DNA from: Rheinheimera sp. MMS21-TC3
GTDB lineage: Bacteria > Pseudomonadota > Gammaproteobacteria > Enterobacterales > Alteromonadaceae
Length of the DNA stretch: 64,000 bases
Reading direction: 5' to 3'
Assembly: GCF_032229285.1 (NCBI RefSeq)
Contig: NZ_CP135084.1
Span: 2,232,001 to 2,296,000 of the forward strand
The notes under the pieces are model-generated. The model did no database searches. It had not been told where the DNA came from and was given only the letters and a program-made list of their open reading frames with translations. The translations under genes were made by a program, and so were the position numbers. Shown piece by piece: positions 1 to 9,323 of the stretch (its first letter is position 1; each line of letters starts with the position of its first letter).

Positions 1-300
1 GTCATTTTTATGCAAGCCTTTGATAGAATGTGACCACCAAGTTACTTTTAACTTGCCCCACTCTAACAACAGTGCCGGATGATGGCCTTCGGCTTCGGCC
101 ATTTCAGCCACTTTATTATGAAAAGCCCAAGCAAGCTTAAAGTTTTTAAATTTGTATTCACGCTCTAATTGTAAAATTCCATTATGCGTTACTGGCGTCC
201 AATCTGGTATTTGTCGCATTAACTCTGGTAGTTCTGCATCTGATACCTTGGGTGCATCAGCATGACAAGCTTCGCATTTCATTTTATTTAATTCAGACAT
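1..300 (-). CDS. phhB: Pterin-4-alpha-carbinolamine dehydratase, C-terminus cut by window edge
   Basis: Reading the minus strand from the ATG at 298-300 gives an open frame that runs off the left edge. It begins [20 protein letters not shown] and contains a W-x-P-V segment followed by [13 protein letters not shown] and [17 protein letters not shown], the conserved core of the PCD/DCoH family including the paired histidines. The enzyme dehydrates the 4a-hydroxypterin released by phenylalanine hydroxylase so the cofactor can be recycled. It lies 11 bases downstream of phhA in the same direction, the usual phhAB order. The visible 100 codons reach the GLHKND region near the family C-terminus, so only a few residues should be missing. 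Confidence 0.93.
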   Translation of the reverse strand, partial: MSELNKMKCEACHADAPKVSDAELPELMRQIPDWTPVTHNGILQLEREYKFKNFKLAWAFHNKVAEMAEAEGHHPALLLEWGKLKVTWWSHSIKGLHKND

Positions 301-311
301 AGTAAAGTTTC

Positions 312-1100
312 CTAACTTATTTTTTGTTTGGGCGGAAATTTAGCTGGGTGTAACCCCAGTTTTTTGGCTTGTTCAACTAGGGCCATCATATCTAAACTAC
401 CGATTTCAAATAACTGTTCAATTTTTTCAATCATAAAGTATATAGGTTGAATAATATCAATACGATAAGGCGTTCTTAATACATCTATCGGCTCAAGCGG
501 TTTACGCTCAGGCACATCAGATTCTAAGGCGTAAATGGTTTCAGCTGGTGAGGATAAAATACCGCCGCCATAAATACGCAGCCCTTCTGGTGTATTTAAT
601 AATCCAAACTCAATGGTAAACCAATATAAGCGCGCTAAATAAACACGATCTTCTTTGCTAGCAGCTAAGCCTAGTTTGCCATATATATGAGTAAACTCAG
701 CAAAGGCTGGGTTAGTTAACATGGCGCAATGGCCAAAAATTTCATGAAAGATATCCGGCTCTTGTAAATAATCAAACTCTTCACGAGAGCGTATAAAAGT
801 AGCGACTGGAAAGCGTTTATTCGCTAACAATTGAAAGAACTTGTCAAAACTGATTAAAGCTGGAACTTCTGCACACTCCCAGCCGGTACATTCACGCAGC
901 ACACTGCTGACTTCTTCTAATTGTGGGATCCGATCTGTTGGCAGATTTAGTTTGGTTAAGCCGTGCATAAACTCATTACAGGCCTTGCCTTCTATTACGC
1001 CTAATTGACGAGTAATTAGCTCGTGCCATATTTGGTTTTCTTCATCTGACCAAGCAATAATGCCATTTTCATCAGATTGTCTTGATACATAATTAGTCAT
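312..1100 (-). CDS. phhA: Phenylalanine 4-monooxygenase
   Basis: Iron- and tetrahydropterin-dependent phenylalanine hydroxylase that converts phenylalanine to tyrosine in the cytoplasm. The 262-residue product has the bacterial single-domain length, without an ACT domain. The iron ligands are visible as FHEIFGH (about H119 and H124) and the glutamate of WFTIEFGL (about E164). I chose the ATG at 1098-1100, preceded by CAGGTAGTT, over an in-frame GTG five codons upstream. The gene is followed by phhB, which recycles its cofactor. The 184-base spacer upstream could hold the promoter, but I could not identify a regulator site in it. Confidence 0.96.
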   Translation of the reverse strand: MTNYVSRQSDENGIIAWSDEENQIWHELITRQLGVIEGKACNEFMHGLTKLNLPTDRIPQLEEVSSVLRECTGWECAEVPALISFDKFFQLLANKRFPVATFIRSREEFDYLQEPDIFHEIFGHCAMLTNPAFAEFTHIYGKLGLAASKEDRVYLARLYWFTIEFGLLNTPEGLRIYGGGILSSPAETIYALESDVPERKPLEPIDVLRTPYRIDIIQPIYFMIEKIEQLFEIGSLDMMALVEQAKKLGLHPAKFPPKQKIS

Positions 1101-1299
1101 AACTACCTGTTGCACAATTTATAAAAACACCAATATTTTGCTATGCCCGCTTATCATTATCGCTCGCTTGCGGTTAGCTGCTTGTGCTCGATACTAGTCG
1201 ATAGTGCGCTAAGAGTTAATGACAACTGCGCGAATAGCGCTGTAAAGTTATCTATAGCTACGTAAAGAAAAAGATACAGGCTATCGCTAGCAGCTACTT

Positions 1300-2493
1300 T
1301 TATTGGTGTTGCTGCATTTTTTGTAATGCTTGCTCTAAATCAGCAATTAAGTCATCTGCGTGTTCTAAGCCCACAGAGATCCGAATCAAACCATCACTAA
1401 TGCCCGCCATCTGACGTTCTTCGGCAGTGTATGGGCTATGAGTCATAGAGGCAGGATGCTGTATAAGTGATTCCGCATCACCCAAGCTAACAGCTAAGCT
1501 AAATAGTTGACATTGATTGATAAAATATCGGCCTTGTTCAAGGTTAGCTTTTAATTCAAATGCTACCACACCACCGGCGGCTTTCATTTGCGAACCTATG
1601 AACTTATGCCCGGAATGCGATGCTAAACCTGGATAAAATACTTCTGCTATAGCAGGATGTGCCTCTAAGTATTCAGCCACTTTTTGTGCATTACTACAAT
1701 GCCGCTCCATCCTAACCGATAAAGTTTTTAAACCACGAATAATTAACCAGGCATCATGCGGGCTGATAGTGGCGCCCATATCTTTTAAGGTGGTCATTTT
1801 GATGGTATGAATTGTTTCTTTATCCGAAACTATTAACCCTGCTACAACATCACCATGGCCATTTAAATATTTAGTAGCACTATGGATAATAATATCAATA
1901 CCGAATTTTGCTGGCTGCTGCAGTAAAGGTGTCATAAAGGTATTATCAACAACTGAAATTAAATCATGCTGCTGACAAAATTGTCCAATAAAGTTTAAAT
2001 CTAATACTACCATGTTAGGGTTAATCGGGGTTTCGGCAAATAACATTTTGGTGTTAGGTTGTAAGGCTGCTGCAACCGCCGCATGGTCTGTCATATCAAC
2101 AAAACTAACTTCGATACCGTAACGAGCAAACATATGATTAAAAAGAGCAAAGCTGCAGCCATATATAGCTTTACTAGCAATTAAGTGATCTCCATGCTGT
2201 AAAAATGCCATGGTACTTGCAGCAACTGCGCCCATACCAGTAGCTGTAGCAGCGGCATCTGCCATGCCCTCTAAAGCGGCTATTTTCAGCTCTAGCTCGC
2301 GTGTGGTTGGATTACCTAATCGGGTATATATATAACCTTCTTCTTCACCAGAAAACCGAGCGGCCCCTTGCTCTGCACTATCGAATATAAAAGTAGAACT
2401 TTGACATAAAGGCGTAACTAAAGCGCCATGCTCATTCTTCATTTTACCGGCATGGATACATAGTGTTTCTAAATTTTTAATTTCATTTGACAT
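1300..2493 (-). CDS. megL: Methionine gamma-lyase
   Basis: PLP enzyme of the cystathionine gamma-lyase family that cleaves methionine to methanethiol, ammonia and 2-oxobutyrate. The PLP lysine is in SATKYLNGHGD (about K208). Two features favour methionine gamma-lyase over cystathionine lyases or sulfhydrylases: the cysteine in YGCSFALFNH (about C113), matching the active-site cysteine of the Pseudomonas putida enzyme, and the C-terminal stretch AVSLGDAESLIQHPASMTHS. The start used is the ATG at 2491-2493, because AAGGAG lies eight bases before it; an in-frame GTG at 2500-2502 overlaps that ribosome site. It stands alone on the minus strand between ycjF and phhA. Substrate range is inferred. 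Confidence 0.88.
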   Translation of the reverse strand: MSNEIKNLETLCIHAGKMKNEHGALVTPLCQSSTFIFDSAEQGAARFSGEEEGYIYTRLGNPTTRELELKIAALEGMADAAATATGMGAVAASTMAFLQHGDHLIASKAIYGCSFALFNHMFARYGIEVSFVDMTDHAAVAAALQPNTKMLFAETPINPNMVVLDLNFIGQFCQQHDLISVVDNTFMTPLLQQPAKFGIDIIIHSATKYLNGHGDVVAGLIVSDKETIHTIKMTTLKDMGATISPHDAWLIIRGLKTLSVRMERHCSNAQKVAEYLEAHPAIAEVFYPGLASHSGHKFIGSQMKAAGGVVAFELKANLEQGRYFINQCQLFSLAVSLGDAESLIQHPASMTHSPYTAEERQMAGISDGLIRISVGLEHADDLIADLEQALQKMQQHQ

Positions 2494-2599
2494 AAACCGC
2501 ACTCCTTTTTAAGGATAATAGATGCAGTATAGATAGCAGAACAAAATATTTTTGGAAGCATGCCAGACATCTTGCTATCCGGTATCAGTAAATTAACAA

Positions 2600-3637
2600 T
2601 TAAACTGTCGTATCGGCTGTTTTAGTTTTTAAACGGCTAGTTAGGCTACTAGCAAGTTTAGCTATACTCACCTTGCTAGCCATAGTGCTAGGTAGAGGTC
2701 GCAGCTGTTGCTGAGCCAGATTACCTATCCTTGCCACCAGTAAACCAGCGATTAAACCTTGGCCAGCGCGTAAAGAAAGCTTTGCAGTTAGCTCACTACT
2801 TAGCACATCGGCTGCCATATCTAATGCGATTTCAGAGCCTCCGGCCCAGAGCAAAGCGGCAAATAACTGCTTTAACAGTACTAAACTACGCAACTGACCT
2901 ATAGCACCACCATAGAGTTGAGCTAGTTCTCTTAATAAACGGCTACTGCGCCATAACACCATTATCATATCAGCTAAAGCAAAAGGACTTATGGCTACGG
3001 CAAAACTGGTGTCGGTTGCGGCACGATAAATTCTTTGCTGGGCTTGTTTATCAAGCTCAGCTAGCACTATTTGCTCAAATAATGCAAGTTGTTCATTATC
3101 GCTATGTTCATCACGTCTTGCTTGTTGCCATAATTCTGTCGCGTTAATTATTACCGCTGAATTAGGTAAACTTTTTACAACTGCTTGGCATAAAGCATTA
3201 GCTTCACCAAATTGTACATTGGCATTAATTCGCTTAGCGTCATCCTGCCATTGCTTGTTACGCGCTAAACGTCGCCACAGCAGCACCTCACGCCATAACA
3301 AAGTTGTAAATAAAACCAATAAAACCATACTGGTAAGGGTTAAAAACACGGCTTTAGTCATATTATGTTGCCAAGCTTGCTGCAACATATCGACCCACTG
3401 CCATAAAGCAGCAATAACAACTAACAATAAACTGGCTTTAGCTAAACGCCACCACCACTTATGCGGTGACTTTAACACTGTCGCCACCGACTCTTCTTCA
3501 GTTACCACAAAATTATCTTCTGTATAATGCTGTATCGCTTTAAATTCAGTTGTTTTACTGGCTGAAGATGTGGCATCTGCACTGTTAGGTGTCAAAACTG
3601 TAGAGTCAAAATATTGTGCTGACTTTAATTCATTCAT
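2600..3637 (-). CDS. ycjF: YcjF family inner-membrane protein (TIGR01620/DUF697)
   Basis: A 345-residue protein with an unstructured acidic N-terminus, two hydrophobic segments around residues 68-87 and 98-118, and a C-terminal DUF697-type region that ends with a hydrophobic glycine-rich stretch (LRAGQGLIAGLLVARIGNL). It overlaps the end of ycjX by four bases, so the two are translationally coupled. In enterobacteria ycjX-ycjF are the distal genes of the phage-shock operon, and the same placement here behind pspABC supports the call. The biochemical role is unknown. The last gene of the operon; no clear hairpin terminator is visible before megL. Confidence 0.9.
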   Translation of the reverse strand: MNELKSAQYFDSTVLTPNSADATSSASKTTEFKAIQHYTEDNFVVTEEESVATVLKSPHKWWWRLAKASLLLVVIAALWQWVDMLQQAWQHNMTKAVFLTLTSMVLLVLFTTLLWREVLLWRRLARNKQWQDDAKRINANVQFGEANALCQAVVKSLPNSAVIINATELWQQARRDEHSDNEQLALFEQIVLAELDKQAQQRIYRAATDTSFAVAISPFALADMIMVLWRSSRLLRELAQLYGGAIGQLRSLVLLKQLFAALLWAGGSEIALDMAADVLSSELTAKLSLRAGQGLIAGLLVARIGNLAQQQLRPLPSTMASKVSIAKLASSLTSRLKTKTADTTV

Positions 3638-5016
3638 TCTAGTTTATCTCCAAGCATAAACTGTAATACATGATCCATTCTGACATGGGGTAAAGGCTGA
3701 TGCTCGGCCCACTGAATGGGTTCTAGTGCTAAAAACTCAAATTTATGCTGTGTAAAAAAATCTGCACTAGGTATTGTTGCAGGTACTTCACCTGGAAAGT
3801 AAGTTACATTTTTTTGTTGCAAAGTTTTACCACGAATGCAAGGTTGGGCTAACCCTTCTACTTGCACATAACCACTAGTACTAGCACGAATAGCAGCAAT
3901 GGCCATAACCTCAGTTACAGCGGCTTGATAGTGGCTTAACTTTAATGGTTGATACAGTAATTGCTGCAATAACAAACTTAATGCTTTGTGTTGCTCTGGT
4001 GTAGCATGATCCGATTTACTAGCAGCAAACAATACCTTGCTAATTTTCGGTTTAAAAAGTCGAGCCAATAAGCTTGAAGGGCCATAGTGAAAGCTTTTTA
4101 AAATAAGTTGTAATGCTTGTTGTAACTCTTGTATAGCTGCATAACCACTATTTAAAACCGTTAAACAATCCACCAAAATAATTTGTCGATCTAGGCTGAC
4201 AAAGTGCTGCTGATAAAATGGCTCTATAACGTTTTTACAGTAGCTTTTATAATGTTGCGCCAGCTTTTTAGCTAATACTGTATTGGCAGAAGCTTGCTCA
4301 GGTAATAACGGGAACAACTGCAACATAGGAGCCCCTGCTAGCTCACCCGGCACCAGTAAGCGTCCTGGCTGATTTAAATAAGCCCCTGGCGTATCGTGAA
4401 ACTGCTGTAATAAGACTTTATAGTTATCGGTCGTATTTTGTAGCGATAATTCAGTCCCATCTTGCTGGTTTAAAGTCAGTAAGTGTTGCTCAAAATCCTT
4501 TGCTATTGCTTGGCGATGGGGTTGACGAAATAAGCGCCAGCTAAATTCACACCATTGCTGGTAATCCATATTTAGTAATGGCAAATCCAATAGCCATTCA
4601 CCTGGATAATCAACTATATTAAGTGCTAGCTCGCTACGCGACTGCAGCTTAGCTCTTAAACCTGCAGCAGGCTTGTAGCGCAAGGTCAAACTTAATTGGC
4701 TCCAACCGCGAGTAGAAGGTGGCCAAGTTGGCGGTTTCTGCTGTAAATACTGTAGATTTTGTTCAATTGGAAAACGGGGTACAGATAAAACTTGCTGCTG
4801 ATTTACCTGCCCACCTAAATAACGCTTTTCTCGCACTACTGCAAAAAACGGCAAATGTGCGGGTTGATCACCATGCGTAAGCTGATGCACTAATGAAGTA
4901 ATAAAAGCTGTTTTGCCAGAACCACTTAATCCGGTTACGCCTAGTCGCAAGTGCCTATCTAATGTGCGTTGGCTAAACTCGCGACCTTGCTGGCGAATCT
5001 TCTGATATAAGCTCAT
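3634..5016 (-). CDS. ycjX: YcjX family P-loop protein (DUF463)
   Basis: A 460-residue cytoplasmic nucleotide-binding protein. The P-loop GLSGSGKT is at residues 29-36, and NIVDYPGEWLLDLP around residues 135-148 matches the DYPGEWL signature of the YcjX family. A later IILVDCLTVLN and FAASKSDH resemble switch and base-recognition elements of a GTPase-like fold. It follows pspC by 34 bases and overlaps ycjF by four, so it is part of the psp transcription unit. In E. coli the homologue is induced by phage-shock conditions; its exact role is not established. Confidence 0.92.
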   Translation of the reverse strand: MSLYQKIRQQGREFSQRTLDRHLRLGVTGLSGSGKTAFITSLVHQLTHGDQPAHLPFFAVVREKRYLGGQVNQQQVLSVPRFPIEQNLQYLQQKPPTWPPSTRGWSQLSLTLRYKPAAGLRAKLQSRSELALNIVDYPGEWLLDLPLLNMDYQQWCEFSWRLFRQPHRQAIAKDFEQHLLTLNQQDGTELSLQNTTDNYKVLLQQFHDTPGAYLNQPGRLLVPGELAGAPMLQLFPLLPEQASANTVLAKKLAQHYKSYCKNVIEPFYQQHFVSLDRQIILVDCLTVLNSGYAAIQELQQALQLILKSFHYGPSSLLARLFKPKISKVLFAASKSDHATPEQHKALSLLLQQLLYQPLKLSHYQAAVTEVMAIAAIRASTSGYVQVEGLAQPCIRGKTLQQKNVTYFPGEVPATIPSADFFTQHKFEFLALEPIQWAEHQPLPHVRMDHVLQFMLGDKLE

Positions 5017-5050
5017 TTACTGCCTTTAAGTTATTTACATCGAAATGTAA

Positions 5051-5470
5051 TTATAAATTATTAAACTCTTTGTTTAACTGAAACTTCCTTGACGTTACAT
5101 GACGCTCTATATCTCTTAATCTTAACTCAATTTCATTAAATTGATGATTTAAATGGCTAAGTGCTTGCTTGGGTGCTTCTCCCCGCTGCCAGACTCGGGT
5201 TTTTATTTCAACCTGCCGCTCCTTAAAACTGGCTTGGCTACTAGCACCGTCTTTGCCCTGCCTAGCTTGGGCATTTGACTTTTTTTCTAGCACCACCCAG
5301 CCAGCTATATACAACATAAAAACTAAGCCACTTCCTAAGAATAGTCCTGATAAGGTTATTATCCTAACCAGCCAGACTTCCCAGCCAAAATAATCGGCAA
5401 TGCCTGCACAGACACCTGCTATTTTAGCATTAGCGTCGTCTCTAAATAATTCACCTCTTATTTTAGTCAT
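5051..5470 (-). CDS. pspC: Phage shock protein C (PspC-domain membrane protein)
   Basis: A 139-residue inner-membrane protein. The N-terminal PspC domain has the typical pattern DDANAKIAGVCAGIADYFG followed by a strongly hydrophobic segment at about residues 33-60. The C-terminal half is charged and predicted helical (ALSHLNHQFNEIELRLRDIE), suited to contacts with PspB and PspA. With PspB it senses membrane stress and relieves PspA inhibition of PspF. Its start overlaps the end of pspB by eight bases. It is longer than the roughly 119-residue E. coli protein because of the C-terminal coiled-coil extension. Confidence 0.94.
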   Translation of the reverse strand: MTKIRGELFRDDANAKIAGVCAGIADYFGWEVWLVRIITLSGLFLGSGLVFMLYIAGWVVLEKKSNAQARQGKDGASSQASFKERQVEIKTRVWQRGEAPKQALSHLNHQFNEIELRLRDIERHVTSRKFQLNKEFNNL

Positions 5471-5699
5471 ATTGGTTTCTCCAATTAGGACTATCAGAAT
5501 CTAATATAGCTTCAAGTGTATCAATTCGATCAGCCATTTTCTCGGCACGTAACGCTAACTCATTTAATTGCTGCAGTTCTTGATCGGACAAACCTTGACC
5601 TAATTTATTTTTACTTCGATAGTGCATTATCACCCAAATAGGCGCGACAAAAATCATAAACAAAATAAACGGCACGCCAATAAACTCTAAACCACCCAT
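5463..5699 (-). CDS. pspB: Phage shock protein B
   Basis: A 78-residue membrane protein with one N-terminal transmembrane helix (GVPFILFMIFVAPIWVIMHY, about residues 7-26) and a cytoplasmic leucine-rich helix (LSDQELQQLNELALRAEKMADRI split over residues 37-59). This is the layout of PspB, the partner of PspC in sensing membrane stress. The start ATG is preceded by GGGGAGAAAAC. It sits 23 bases after pspA and overlaps pspC, as in the standard pspABC order. Confidence 0.95.
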   Translation of the reverse strand: MGGLEFIGVPFILFMIFVAPIWVIMHYRSKNKLGQGLSDQELQQLNELALRAEKMADRIDTLEAILDSDSPNWRNQYD

Positions 5700-5722
5700 G
5701 TTTTCTCCCCAACGCCTGAAAA

Positions 5723-6394
5723 TCAGGCGTCTTTATCTTGTTGATTAACTTTAGCTTTCAGTGCAGCCAGTTCATTATCAATTTTGTCTTGCGCAGCTAG
5801 CTCTGCAAACTCATCTTTTAAGCTTTTCTTACCTAGATCATAAGATTCAACTTGAGCTTCTAAACTATCAATTTTTTGCTCATAGCGCTCAAATTTATAC
5901 ATAGCATCATTAATGCGGTTGCTATCGAGTGTTTTCTTAACTTCTAACCGAGAAGTTACTGTACTTTGGCGCATTAACATCGCTTTTTGTCTTGCCTTAG
6001 CGTCAGCTAACTTCTCTTGCAGTTGCGCCACTTCGCTTTGCAGCTTAGCAATGTGCTCGTCTAAATTAGCAATATCTGCCGACACTAACTCTGCTTTATC
6101 CGCAGATTTTTGGCGCTCAATTAAAGCTGCACGAGCTAAATCTTCGCGATCTTTACTTAAAGCTAATTCCGCTTTTGCTTGCCAATCTGTTACTTCTTCT
6201 TGTAAGCGATTAATTAAACGTTGTAGTTCTTTTTTCTCGGCTATGGTCTTTGCAGAAGAAGAGCGCACTTCTACTAGCGTATCTTCCATTTCTTGAATAA
6301 TTAAACGCACCATTTTTTCTGGATCTTCGGCTTTATCCAATAATGCATTAATATTCGAGTTAATAATGTCAGAGAATCTTGAAAATATACCCAT
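5723..6394 (-). CDS. pspA: Phage shock protein A
   Basis: A 223-residue peripheral membrane protein of the PspA/IM30 (ESCRT-III-like) family. It binds stressed inner membrane and also inhibits the activator PspF. The sequence starts MGIFSRFSDIINSNINALLD, the canonical amphipathic N-terminal helix, and is coiled coil almost throughout. I chose the ATG at 6392-6394, preceded by GAGG, rather than an upstream in-frame start that would add 15 unrelated residues. First gene of pspABC-ycjXF; a sigma-54-like promoter lies about 50 bases upstream, and pspF is divergent. Confidence 0.97.
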   Translation of the reverse strand: MGIFSRFSDIINSNINALLDKAEDPEKMVRLIIQEMEDTLVEVRSSSAKTIAEKKELQRLINRLQEEVTDWQAKAELALSKDREDLARAALIERQKSADKAELVSADIANLDEHIAKLQSEVAQLQEKLADAKARQKAMLMRQSTVTSRLEVKKTLDSNRINDAMYKFERYEQKIDSLEAQVESYDLGKKSLKDEFAELAAQDKIDNELAALKAKVNQQDKDA

Positions 6395-6446
6395 TGTATT
6401 TACCTCTACATATAATCTTAAGTACCTTGTTAGTACCACTAAGCTT

Positions 6447-6464
6447 ATTCAGTTTTCTTGCCAA
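6447..6464 (-). promoter_or_regulatory. Sigma-54-like promoter of the psp operon
   Basis: On the minus strand these bases read TTGGCAAGAAAACTGAAT, with the -24 GG and a GA at the -12 position ten bases later. The E. coli pspA promoter as I recall it has the same spacing and also a non-consensus -12 element. The position gives a leader of about 43 bases to the pspA start and leaves about 120 bases up to pspF for PspF and IHF sites. TAATTAGT occurs at 6493-6500 and 6556-6563, 63 bases apart; these could be parts of the activator sites, which is inference. Confidence 0.68.
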
Positions 6465-6588
6465 CTTTTCATATATCAATAAACCACTGAATTAATTAGT
6501 TTTTTATTTATTTCCTCACAATGCTTTTGCTTAGCGCAATAATGAAATACACTACTAATTAGTGAATTTAACTAACAAATAGTAGCCA

Positions 6589-7674
6589 ATGAATAGAAAA
6601 TTTAAACAAGATAATTTACTTGGTCAGTCTAATAGTTTTTTAAACGTACTGGATCAAGTGTCGCAAGTTGCCCCTTTAACTAAGCCAGTATTGATAATTG
6701 GTGAACGTGGTACGGGTAAAGAGCTGATTGCTGCACGTTTGCACTTTTTATCGCAGCGCTGGGATCAAAATTATTTAACTTTAAATTGTGCGGCATTAAA
6801 TGAAAACCTATTAGAGTCTGAGTTATTTGGCCATGAATCTGGCGCCTTTACCGGTGCTAGCAAGCGTCATGAAGGCCGGTTTGAACGCGCTAATGGTGGC
6901 ACTTTATTTTTAGATGAGTTAGCAAACACACCTAGCTTGGTTCAAGAAAAACTACTAAGAGTCATTGAGTATGGTGAGTTTGAGCGTGTTGGGGGTAGCC
7001 GTTCAATAAAAACCGATGTTCGCTTAGTCTGCGCTACTAATGAAGACTTACCCTTACTAGCCGAACAAGGTCGGTTCCGTGCCGACTTACTGGATAGATT
7101 AGCCTTTGATGTTATTACCCTACCGCCTTTGCGTGAACGAACAGAAGATATTATGCATTTAGCCGAGCACTTTGCGATTAATATGGCTCGTGAATTAGGT
7201 TTTGAATTATTTAGCGGCTTTACCGAAAAGGCAAAGCGCTGCTTAATGGAACACGATTGGCCGGGTAATGTTCGTGAATTAAAAAATGTCGTTGAACGCA
7301 GCGTATACAGAACTAACAATGCCTATGTACCAATACATAATATCCAGTTAGACCCTTTTGATTCGCCTTATCGCCCTAAGTCTAGGCTTTCAGTTAACCA
7401 AGATCTAAGCCAGCAAGCACCTAATCGCAACAACGAAGTTGATAACAGTTCAACTCTAGCTTCTTCCCAGATGACCACAGCACCTAAAGTTGATTTTAAT
7501 CATAACCAAGACTTTAAAACTTTATCTCAAGACTATGAAATCAGTCTCATTAAACAAGCCTTAGCCGCCAGCCAATATAATCAGAAAAAAACGGCTGAAA
7601 TGCTCAATTTGACTTATCATCAATTACGAGGCTACATGAAGAAGTATCAGCTACTGGAAAGCCAACAAACATGA
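6589..7674 (+). CDS. pspF: PspF, sigma-54-dependent activator of the psp operon
   Basis: A 361-residue enhancer-binding protein without a receiver or sensor domain, as expected for PspF. The AAA+ domain starts almost at the N-terminus: Walker A GERGTGKE at 38-45, the sigma-54 contact loop GAFTGA at 85-90, Walker B GGTLFLDE at 103-110, and the sensor/R-finger region LRERTEDI. A linker of about 70 residues leads to a Fis-type helix-turn-helix (KKTAEMLNLTYHQLRGYMKK). It is divergent from pspA. Its stop codon overlaps the sapA start by four bases, so sap expression is probably tied to pspF transcription. Confidence 0.96.
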   Translation: MNRKFKQDNLLGQSNSFLNVLDQVSQVAPLTKPVLIIGERGTGKELIAARLHFLSQRWDQNYLTLNCAALNENLLESELFGHESGAFTGASKRHEGRFERANGGTLFLDELANTPSLVQEKLLRVIEYGEFERVGGSRSIKTDVRLVCATNEDLPLLAEQGRFRADLLDRLAFDVITLPPLRERTEDIMHLAEHFAINMARELGFELFSGFTEKAKRCLMEHDWPGNVRELKNVVERSVYRTNNAYVPIHNIQLDPFDSPYRPKSRLSVNQDLSQQAPNRNNEVDNSSTLASSQMTTAPKVDFNHNQDFKTLSQDYEISLIKQALAASQYNQKKTAEMLNLTYHQLRGYMKKYQLLESQQT

Positions 7675-9323
7675 CATTAAACAGTAAAGTTTACTACTAC
7701 GCTATTTATAACAAAATACTATTATTAGGTTTTGCCTTGTTAAGTAGTTTATTACTTAGTGCTTGTCAGCCACAATTGCCTGAGCAGTTTCAGTCTAGTA
7801 TTGTTTATTGCTCTGAAGGTTCGCCAGAATCATTTAATCCCCAATTAATCACCTCTGGCACTACTATCGATGCTATCAGCTTACAACTATACGATCGTTT
7901 ATTAGATGTGGATGTAAATAGTGGCAAGCTTATTCCTGGATTAGCGCTAAGCTGGCAAGTCAGTGCTGATGGCACCGAGTATATCTTTAATTTACAACCC
8001 GATGTGCAGTTTCATCATACTGAATACTTTACGCCTAGCAGACCATTGCAGGCTCAAGATGTGATATTCACTTTTAACCGCATAAGTGAACCTAGCCATC
8101 CTTTTCATTCCCAAGGTGGTGGTGTCTATCCCTACTTCCAGAGTATAGAATGGTCCAGCTTAGTTAGCCGAGTTAGCGCTATTGATAACCACACCGTCAA
8201 ATTTGAATTAAGCCAACCTAACAGCTCATTTCTATCAACCTTAGCGACTGACTTTAGTGCTATTTTATCGGCAGAATATGGCCAACAGCTTATTGAAAAT
8301 AACACTCTGCCTCAGATAGATACCCATCCTGTCGGTACTGGGCCTTTTGTATTTAAAGAATATCAAAAAGATGTACTTATTCGTTATCATCGCCACCCTA
8401 ACTATTGGCGGACCTTAGCTAAACCTGAGCAATTAGTATTTGATATAGTACCCAATAATGCTAGGCGTATGGCTAAACTATTAACTCATGAGTGCGATAT
8501 TATAGCCTACCCGCGCGTGGCAGAACTTAAGCTGATTAGTAAACGTGCTGACGTTGATATTCAAGAAAGTACTAGTATGAATGTTGGCTTTTGGGCTTTT
8601 AATACTCAAAAGCCACCTTTTGATAATGTTAAGGTACGCCAAGCTTTAGCATTAGCCATTAATCGCGAGGCAATAATGCAAGCTGTATATTATGGTCACG
8701 CTACAGCAGCAACTTCTATCTTACCACCAACATCATGGGCTTATGATCCTAATTTAGCCCCTGCTCAGTACAACCCTACTGCAGCTAAAGCCTTATTAAC
8801 TGAAGCAGGTTATGGCAAAGGCTTTACTATGAATATTTGGGCCATGCCGGTACAACGTTTATATAACCCAAATGCCATAAAAATGGCCGAATTAATTCAA
8901 GCAGACTTAGCCCAAGTGGGCATTAAAGCAACAATTATTACTTACGAATGGAATAGTTTTCGGCGCAAATTAACTAATTATGCCCATGACTCAGTATTAA
9001 TTGGTTGGGCGGCAGATAATGCTGATCCTGATAATTTTATGCGGCCTTTACTAAGTTGTAGCGCGGCTATTACCGGCACTAACCGAGCTAATTGGTGTGA
9101 TAAAAAGTTTGACCGGTTAATTAATCAAGCCATATTAACCGCGGATCAAAACCAAAGGCGCACTATTTATCTCGAGGTACAGCAGTATCTTGCAGAGCAA
9201 ATGCCCCTAGTGAGTATTGCTCACTCACAGCGTTTTCAAGCAATAAATAATGATGTGACTGGTGTCACAATTAATCCTTATGGTGGTATTTCATTAGCAA
9301 CTGCGACTAAGGAAAAGCTATGA
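7671..9323 (+). CDS. sapA: Peptide ABC transporter substrate-binding protein SapA, predicted lipoprotein
   Basis: A family 5 extracellular solute-binding protein (550 residues) of the Sap system, implicated in antimicrobial peptide resistance and uptake. Recognisable SapA segments include YDRLLDVD near the N-terminus, VGTGPFVFKEYQ, FNTQKPPFDN, and SAAITGTNRANWCD near the C-terminus. The N-terminus has a hydrophobic stretch ending in LLSAC, a lipobox with C32, so it should be lipidated, whereas E. coli SapA has an ordinary cleavable signal. The start overlaps pspF by four bases and the stop overlaps sapB by four. Confidence 0.93.
   Translation: MTLNSKVYYYAIYNKILLLGFALLSSLLLSACQPQLPEQFQSSIVYCSEGSPESFNPQLITSGTTIDAISLQLYDRLLDVDVNSGKLIPGLALSWQVSADGTEYIFNLQPDVQFHHTEYFTPSRPLQAQDVIFTFNRISEPSHPFHSQGGGVYPYFQSIEWSSLVSRVSAIDNHTVKFELSQPNSSFLSTLATDFSAILSAEYGQQLIENNTLPQIDTHPVGTGPFVFKEYQKDVLIRYHRHPNYWRTLAKPEQLVFDIVPNNARRMAKLLTHECDIIAYPRVAELKLISKRADVDIQESTSMNVGFWAFNTQKPPFDNVKVRQALALAINREAIMQAVYYGHATAATSILPPTSWAYDPNLAPAQYNPTAAKALLTEAGYGKGFTMNIWAMPVQRLYNPNAIKMAELIQADLAQVGIKATIITYEWNSFRRKLTNYAHDSVLIGWAADNADPDNFMRPLLSCSAAITGTNRANWCDKKFDRLINQAILTADQNQRRTIYLEVQQYLAEQMPLVSIAHSQRFQAINNDVTGVTINPYGGISLATATKEKL

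Noticed and set aside
6942..7319. Minus-strand frame inside pspF
   Set aside because: Antisense shadow of a gene whose plus-strand product has all AAA+ motifs.
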